From contig JACQSW010000045.1 in NCBI GenBank assembly GCA_016211095.1, forward strand, positions 1 through 10,321: a DNA stretch of 10,321 nucleotides, read 5' to 3'. Below the pieces are notes generated by a model. The model worked only from the letters and a program-made list of their open reading frames with translations. It was not told the DNA's origin and did not search any database. The stretch's first letter is position 1; the number at the start of each line of letters is the position of its first letter. Shown one piece after another: positions 5,894 to 10,321 of this stretch. Made by a program: the position numbers and the translations under genes. The stretch comes from Candidatus Woesearchaeota archaeon (GTDB lineage Archaea; Nanobdellota; Nanobdellia; SCGC-AAA011-G17; GW2011-AR17).

Positions 5894-5904
5894 GCATAAA
5901 AAAA

Positions 5905-6987
5905 ATGGTTTACAAAAAATTAATCGCGACAACCGGAATCGTTTTGGCAGGAAGCTTATCGCTAGCTGCGCCCCTGCAACAAACAAATGAACCTGCGAAT
6001 CAACAAAAAAGCTTGAAAAGCGAAAAAGAACTAATCAACAATTATGCGCAAACACTTGAAAAAGCAGTCGAAGACGGAGTTATTGATTACAAAGAAGTTT
6101 TAGGGCTGCATTCGGTTTTGAAATCTTATTTCAACCAACAACAGCAAGGAATAGTTGAACCCTCCCCTAAACCTCTTATCCAGGAAGGAACAAAAGAAGT
6201 TTTGGGCGCTATTGAGGAAAAAATCCTTGTAAACTATCCTGGGCTGATTAACAAGCAAGAAGGATTGTTTGTCGGAATAAGCTACCCTGCAACCCAAACA
6301 TTGAACGAAGAAGAAAAAAAAGCCATAAATGAACTCGCCAAAAAATACCCGAATAATACCGATTTAAAAATTTTGGAAGAAAAAACTGAAGTGACTGTTG
6401 TAGAGCTAGCTAAAACTTACTTAGGCATAAACAAAATCATTGAACAAGCAGCTGCTGAAGAAAAAATACAGCTAGAGTCATTTCGTTTTGTAAACCTTTC
6501 AGGCTTGGATGTGAACAAGTTAAAGAGAACTTATGATTTGCTGGATAATTATGCAGTTTGCGCGGAAAAGTTTCAAAAAAAGATATCCGAATACATCTCA
6601 CCAGGCATATTGGACTATGACAGCGCCAGTACAGAACGATATGTCAAATCAGAATTGTATGCAATAATAAATGCTGAATTTAGCTCACAAATAAACCGGC
6701 CCTTTGAGGCAAAGATACGCGAAGGGGCTATACCAAAAAAAGTGCGAATTCCGTGGCTGCCAATCTATGCCTCATTACCACTAGGGCTTATTGTGCCAAT
6801 TGCGAGGATAGCTTTTATGCAGAAATGGACAGGAAGAAGAGTTGACTTATTTGACATATTCGATGGTGGCGGAAACATTTTAAGTGGGCTAATATTTGAT
6901 GGAATTCACCCCTTGGTTTATCCAACAAGGCTTATTGCCCCAATCGTTTTTGAACCGATAAGGAAAGCTATGGGTTGGCAAGCATAA
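5905..6987 (+). CDS. Array paralogue 3: exported or membrane-associated protein of unrecognised family
   Basis: The frame is open from ATG 5866, but I choose ATG 5905, 11 bases after the previous stop. From there the product (360 residues) begins M-V-Y-K-K, a hydrophobic segment (6-20) and L-A-A (20-22), a good signal peptide. The longer start would bury it behind R-R-S-R-L-Y-R. K-E-L-I-N-N-Y (41-47), D-G-V-I-D-Y-K-E (57-64) and L-V-N-Y-P-G-L-I-N-K-Q (108-118) align with paralogue 1. Residues 180-260 have helical regions and no clear counterpart. The C-terminus has S-L-P-L-G-L-I-V-P-I-A-R-I-A-F-M (290-305), K-W-T-G-R (307-311), D-G-I-H-P-L-V-Y-P (332-340) and F-E-P-I-R-K-A (349-355), almost identical to paralogue 1. 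D-G-V-I-D-Y-K-E fits the second half of an EF-hand loop, but the first calcium ligands are absent. It is the last gene of the array, and pheS begins 77 bases on. Function unknown. Confidence 0.8.
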   Translation: MVYKKLIATTGIVLAGSLSLAAPLQQTNEPANQQKSLKSEKELINNYAQTLEKAVEDGVIDYKEVLGLHSVLKSYFNQQQQGIVEPSPKPLIQEGTKEVLGAIEEKILVNYPGLINKQEGLFVGISYPATQTLNEEEKKAINELAKKYPNNTDLKILEEKTEVTVVELAKTYLGINKIIEQAAAEEKIQLESFRFVNLSGLDVNKLKRTYDLLDNYAVCAEKFQKKISEYISPGILDYDSASTERYVKSELYAIINAEFSSQINRPFEAKIREGAIPKKVRIPWLPIYASLPLGLIVPIARIAFMQKWTGRRVDLFDIFDGGGNILSGLIFDGIHPLVYPTRLIAPIVFEPIRKAMGWQA

Positions 6988-7030
6988 AAATCGCGGGTAA
7001 GCTTTTATTCAAAAAAAAATTCACCGTAAA

Positions 7031-7040
7031 GGTTAAAAAC
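7031..7040 (+). promoter_or_regulatory. Putative TATA-like element of pheS
   Basis: GGTTAAAAAC is centred about 30 bases ahead of the ATG at 7065, as expected for a leaderless archaeal transcript. No Shine-Dalgarno precedes this ATG. It would give pheST a promoter of its own, although read-through from the array remains possible because I see no T-tract terminator in 6988-7064. Confidence 0.35.
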
Positions 7041-7064
7041 TTCTTAAGCCATCACTTGTCCTTA

Positions 7065-8570
7065 ATGGAAAAGCTGTTAGCAAGCCTTCACCCGTTAGAA
7101 AGAAAAATCGTTCCTTTCCTAAAAGATGGCGTAACGCTTCAAGAATTAGTTTACCTTTCCCATCTTAAGGAGGTTGAGGTGATGCGGGCGCTGCAATGGC
7201 TTGAAAACAAGGGCGTTCTAAAGATAGAAACAACACTCAAAGAAGAGGCAGTATTAGGTGAAAATGGGGCTAAATACTTGGGGGAAGGGCTTCCAGAAAG
7301 AAGATTCTTAGAATCGATAAAAGAAAAAGAAAAAATCTTGGAAGAGATAGATGTGCCAAAAGATGAGCTGAATGTCTGCCTCGGAATCCTTAGGAGAAAA
7401 GCGGCCATAGAAATAAGAAAGGACGGAGAAAAAACAAAAATCAAGATAACTGACAGCGGAAAAAAAATTCTTAGCAAAGAAACGCTGGAAGAGCAATTCC
7501 TAAAAAAAATCCCGTTAAGCATCACAGGCTTAAGCCAAGAAGAAAAGTTTGCCTTAGAAAGCCTGAAACAAAGAAAAGGCATTATCAGCGTAAAACTAGT
7601 AAAAACAAAAAAAGCCAAACTAACAGAAGTGGGCTATCAATTAATTTCTACAAAAATAAAGCAGGAAGAAATTATTGACTCTTTAACGCCAAAAATGCTG
7701 ATTGATGGCAGCTGGAAAAACAAAAAGTTTCGGAGCTACGACGTAAAAATCAATGTCCCAAAAATTTTTGGGGGAAAAAAACACCACTACAGAACATTCC
7801 TGGAAAGCGTAAGAAACAGGTTTTTGTCATTAGGATTTTCCGAAATGGCTGGCCCAATTGTTGAAACAGACTTCTGGGATATGGATGCCTTGTTCATGCC
7901 CCAATTCCACAGCGCAAGAGACATACACGCAGCATACTACATCAAAGAGCCGAAATACGGAAAGATTGACCAAAAAATCTTGGACAAAGTTAAAGCAGCA
8001 CACGAAGACGGTTTTAAAACTGGAAGCAAGGGCTGGGGATACAAATTTGATGAAACAAGAACAAAACGGCACCTGCTAAGAACTCAGGGCACCGCTTGCT
8101 CAGCAAGAATGCTTGCCTCAAAAGACCTAAAAATCCCTGGAAAATACTTTGCCATATCAAGATGCTTCAGGTACGACATAATTGACGCAACGCACAACTG
8201 CGATTTCTACCAAACAGAAGGAATAGTTATTGAAGAAGGGCTAACATTTAGGCACCTCAAAAGTTTGTTAAAAATGTTTGCTGAGGAATTCGCAGAAACT
8301 GAGAGCATAAAAATAAAGCCTGCCTATTTCCCGTTCACAGAGCCATCAGCGGAGCTCTTCGCCAAGCACCCAGACCTAGGATGGATTGAGCTTGGGGGAT
8401 CCGGGATATTCAGGCCTGAAGTCACAAAGCCTTTGGGAGTTGACGTACCAGTAATAGCTTGGGGCTTAGGCATTGACAGAATAGGCATGTTCAAGATGGG
8501 AATAAAAGACATCCGGCAATTATTCTCCCATGATTTAAACTTTTTAAGGAGCCTAAAATGCCCACAATAA
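7065..8570 (+). CDS. pheS: Phenylalanine--tRNA ligase alpha subunit
   Basis: This is the catalytic subunit of the alpha2-beta2 enzyme that charges tRNA-Phe with phenylalanine in the cytoplasm. The 501-residue length fits archaeal PheS. Residues 1-200 hold the winged-helix-like repeats of archaeal/eukaryotic enzymes, starting L-H-P-L-E-R-K. Class II motif 1 covers S259-E-M-A-G-P to about 285, with D-M-D-A-L-F-M-P-Q at 272-280. Motif 2 contains R366-C-F-R-Y-D and D380-F-Y-Q-T-E-G. F-P-F-T-E-P-S (422-428) lines the phenylalanine pocket. Motif 3 is G467-L-G-I-D-R. A TTG at 6975 would add 30 residues and overlap the previous gene by 13 bases. I prefer ATG 7065 because the extra residues are basic and atypical, while family homology begins just after it. 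At 339-343 the enzyme has R-T-Q-G-T where R-T-H-T-(S/T) is usual; the histidine position touches substrate in the bacterial enzyme. pheT overlaps its 3' end. Confidence 0.96.
   Translation: MEKLLASLHPLERKIVPFLKDGVTLQELVYLSHLKEVEVMRALQWLENKGVLKIETTLKEEAVLGENGAKYLGEGLPERRFLESIKEKEKILEEIDVPKDELNVCLGILRRKAAIEIRKDGEKTKIKITDSGKKILSKETLEEQFLKKIPLSITGLSQEEKFALESLKQRKGIISVKLVKTKKAKLTEVGYQLISTKIKQEEIIDSLTPKMLIDGSWKNKKFRSYDVKINVPKIFGGKKHHYRTFLESVRNRFLSLGFSEMAGPIVETDFWDMDALFMPQFHSARDIHAAYYIKEPKYGKIDQKILDKVKAAHEDGFKTGSKGWGYKFDETRTKRHLLRTQGTACSARMLASKDLKIPGKYFAISRCFRYDIIDATHNCDFYQTEGIVIEEGLTFRHLKSLLKMFAEEFAETESIKIKPAYFPFTEPSAELFAKHPDLGWIELGGSGIFRPEVTKPLGVDVPVIAWGLGIDRIGMFKMGIKDIRQLFSHDLNFLRSLKCPQ
8546..8551 (+). 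promoter_or_regulatory. Shine-Dalgarno of pheT inside pheS
   Basis: AAGGAG lies 6 bases before the pheT ATG at 8558 and within the last codons of pheS. It supports that start and translational coupling. An internal gene of the operon carries this site while the first gene has none, a pattern common in archaea with leaderless mRNAs. Confidence 0.75.
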
Positions 8571-10189
8571 CCTTCTCACTAAAAGATCTCCACAGCCTAA
8601 TAGGGAAAAGCATCAGCGCAAAAGAAGTTGAGCGCTTGGCAGAATACGCGAAAGGCGATGTTGAGGAAATAAACAACGATGAAATAAAAATTAATTTTGA
8701 AGATACAAACCTCCCTTACCTTTGGAGCATCGAAGGATTCGCGAGGCTGCTGAAAGGGGTGCTTGGAAAAGAAAAAGGGATTCCAAATTTTGAAGCAGAA
8801 AAAAACAATGAAACAATAATCGTTGATAAAAACCTGAAAAATGTTAGGCCATTCGTAGCTGCTTTCGCTGCTAAAGGGCAAAAAATTAATGCTCCTTTGC
8901 TAAAACAAATTATTCAGCTTCAAGAAAAAATATGCGAAAGTTACGGAAGAAAAAGGGAGAAGGTCGCCATTGGCGTTTATTCGCACAAAAAAATAACGTT
9001 TCCAGTGCATTACAAAGCAACAGACCCTAATTCCGTACAATTTGTCCCGCTAGACTACAAGATTGATATGACTCAAGCAGAAATTTTAGACGCGCATCCA
9101 AAGGGGGTGGAGTATGGGTGGATACTTAAAAACGCAAAAAAATACCCCCTCCTCATCGACGATAACGGCCAAGTTCTTTCTTTTCCGCCAATTATCAATT
9201 CAAATTTTTCTGGAAAGGTGGAAGCAGGAGACTCAGATTTTTTGGTTGAGGCCACAGGCACCGATTGGGACGCAGTTCATCTCGCGCTAAACATATTCGC
9301 CCAAGCTTTTTTTGACAGGGGCTTCAAAATTTATGCCCTAAAAATAAAATACGAGGACAAAACCGTCTACACACCCTTCGATTTTAATGAAACCATTAAA
9401 TTAAGCCCTACAGATGTTGAACACATCTTGGGTTTGAAACTAAGCGAGAATCAGATTAAAGCTTTTTTGGAAAAGGCAAGATTTGGCTACAAAAAAGGCG
9501 TTGCCCAAGTCCCCTTCTACAGAAAAGACGCCCTGCACAAAGTTGACGTGATAGAAGATATCGGGATAATGTATGGCTATAACAATTTTGGGGAAACAGA
9601 ACTAAAAAGTTACACAGCCGGAGAACCAAAACCAATAGTCAAATTAGCAAACCTCAGCAGGGATTCAATGATAGGCTTAGGCTACCAGGAAGTTATGAGC
9701 GCAATGCTTTCAAACAAATCAGTTCTTTATGAAAAAATGTGCATCAAAGACTTCGGAACAATCGAAATAGAATCCTGCATGTCAGAAACACACTCAGCGG
9801 TAAGAACATGGATAACTCCACAATTATTAGATGTGCTATCAAAAAATAAGCACATAGAATACCCTCAAAAAATTTTTGAACAAGGATTGATAACAAAAAA
9901 GGATTTGGAAGATTGCGAAAGGCTGGCCTCCGCCACTGCTCACCCAAAAGCAACATTCACAGAAATAAAACAAGCCCTCGACTTCATGATGAGAAATCTC
10001 GGATACAGCTATCTTATTGAAAATGGTAAGCATGAAAGCTTCATCGAGGGAAGAGTTGGCAGGATCATTGTTAACAACCAAAAGGTTGGCTACATAGGGG
10101 AAATCCATCCGCAAGTGCTGGCCAATTTTGGATTAGAAGTGCCTGTAGCTGCTTTCGAAATAAACTTAACTGATCTCTTCAAAATTTGA
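8558..10189 (+). CDS. pheT: Phenylalanine--tRNA ligase beta subunit
   Basis: This is the beta subunit of phenylalanyl-tRNA synthetase, which completes the enzyme with PheS and carries the editing function that removes mischarged tyrosine. At 543 residues it is the short archaeal/eukaryotic form, without the extra N-terminal tRNA-binding and C-terminal anticodon-binding domains of the bacterial protein. Residues 1-75 are the B1-like start, with E-D-T-N-L-P-Y-L-W-S-I-E-G (48-60) in place of the usual D-x-N-R-P-D-L-x-S-x-E-G. The B3/B4 editing region (about 95-220) shows V-A-I-G-V-Y (136-141), F-V-P-L-D (162-166) and S-F-P-P-I-I-N-S-N (208-216). B5 (about 280-345) has V-P-F-Y-R-K-D-A-L-H-K-V-D-V-I-E-D (318-334) and Y-G-Y-N-N (339-343). 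The end contains E-S-F-I-E-G-R (493-499) and G-E-I-H-P-Q-V-L (514-521). Its start overlaps pheS by 13 bases, behind a Shine-Dalgarno at 8546-8551. Confidence 0.96.
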   Translation: MPTITFSLKDLHSLIGKSISAKEVERLAEYAKGDVEEINNDEIKINFEDTNLPYLWSIEGFARLLKGVLGKEKGIPNFEAEKNNETIIVDKNLKNVRPFVAAFAAKGQKINAPLLKQIIQLQEKICESYGRKREKVAIGVYSHKKITFPVHYKATDPNSVQFVPLDYKIDMTQAEILDAHPKGVEYGWILKNAKKYPLLIDDNGQVLSFPPIINSNFSGKVEAGDSDFLVEATGTDWDAVHLALNIFAQAFFDRGFKIYALKIKYEDKTVYTPFDFNETIKLSPTDVEHILGLKLSENQIKAFLEKARFGYKKGVAQVPFYRKDALHKVDVIEDIGIMYGYNNFGETELKSYTAGEPKPIVKLANLSRDSMIGLGYQEVMSAMLSNKSVLYEKMCIKDFGTIEIESCMSETHSAVRTWITPQLLDVLSKNKHIEYPQKIFEQGLITKKDLEDCERLASATAHPKATFTEIKQALDFMMRNLGYSYLIENGKHESFIEGRVGRIIVNNQKVGYIGEIHPQVLANFGLEVPVAAFEINLTDLFKI

Positions 10190-10321
10190 ACAAAACTTTT
10201 TCAAAACCAACAACTTTTTTATTAAAAAATTTTATACCTTCTTTTTTTAGCATAGCCGCTTTTTTCTTTGTTCCTTTTGCAAACCCGCCAACTTCCCCGC
10301 TGGCTTTGACAATTCTGTGGC
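10179..10321 (-). CDS. Possible C-terminal end of a convergent, unrecognised gene
   Basis: On the minus strand one frame is open from the right edge to a TGA at 10179-10181 (46 codons plus stop), entering the window at 10319 and overlapping the pheT 3' end by 11 bases. The peptide is basic, with G-E-V-G-G-F-A-K-G-T-K-K-K-A-A-M in its first half and F-E-K-V-L-F-K-F at the end. Codons are rich in G at the first position, as expected of real coding DNA. A second frame, ending with TAA at 10247, is also open but has a poorer codon pattern. I do not recognise the product, and the fragment is too short for a firm call. Confidence 0.42.
   Translation of the reverse strand, partial: HRIVKASGEVGGFAKGTKKKAAMLKKEGIKFFNKKVVGFEKVLFKF
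10215..10220 (+). terminator. Possible T-run terminator downstream of pheT
   Basis: Six T residues lie 25 bases after the pheT stop, following a T5 run at 10197-10201. They are plausible archaeal termination signals. If the convergent minus-strand frame is real, they lie within its coding sequence. Confidence 0.35.

Noticed and set aside
5866..5904. Upstream ATG for array paralogue 3
   Set aside because: It overlaps the previous gene and adds R-R-S-R-L-Y-R before a good signal peptide. The ATG at 5905 has the same ATGGTTTA start as paralogue 2, and paralogue 1 starts ATGGTTAA.
6975..7064. TTG start extending PheS by 30 residues
   Set aside because: The added segment is basic and unlike PheS N-termini. 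Recognisable family sequence begins just after ATG 7065, which has a possible TATA element at the right distance.
7151..7618. 155-codon minus-strand open frame inside pheS
   Set aside because: Serine- and phenylalanine-rich shadow of a lysine/glutamate-rich plus-strand gene, with no promoter or ribosome-binding site of its own.

Overview
The window looks like archaeal DNA, most likely from a small-genome lineage such as DPANN, although no marker here fixes the phylum. The evidence is an archaeal/eukaryotic-type phenylalanyl-tRNA synthetase pair (PheS with an extended N-terminus, and a short PheT of about 540 residues), a TrmB-family regulator, and A/T-rich TATA elements about 20-40 bases ahead of several starts. 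Most starts lack a good ribosome-binding site, which suggests leaderless or nearly leaderless mRNAs. I saw no tRNA, rRNA, CRISPR array, insertion sequence or transposase.

Layout. Bases 1-1234 (minus strand) hold a long open frame that runs off the left edge. It carries a PD-(D/E)XK-like nuclease signature. A divergent promoter region (1235-1364) separates it from an exported HExxH protein (1365-2534) that resembles the predicted aminopeptidase family PF10023/COG4324. A DUF192 protein (2579-2926) follows. Next is a TrmB-type regulator (3073-3876) with a strong TATA box, a strong Shine-Dalgarno and two palindromes around its promoter. One of these matches the TACT-N8-GAGTA form known for a haloarchaeal TrmB operator. 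Bases 3943-6987 carry three tandem, tightly packed, diverged paralogues of a family I do not recognise. Each has a signal-peptide-like N-terminus and a conserved C-terminus containing HPLVYP...PIRKA. The phenylalanyl-tRNA synthetase operon pheS-pheT (7065-10189, overlapping by 13 bases) comes next. The last bases probably hold the 3' end of a convergent minus-strand gene.

How the parts relate. pheS and pheT encode the two subunits of one enzyme and are translationally coupled. The three paralogues are spaced 7 and 11 bases apart and probably form one transcript, so they likely act together at the cell surface or membrane. The regulator appears to have its own, probably autoregulated, promoter. 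Whether it also controls the exported genes on either side cannot be told from this window. The most novel element is the three-gene paralogue array. The extreme codon-usage contrast between the DUF192 gene and the regulator is also unusual, as is the possibility that the regulator is an abundant TrmBL2-like chromatin protein.
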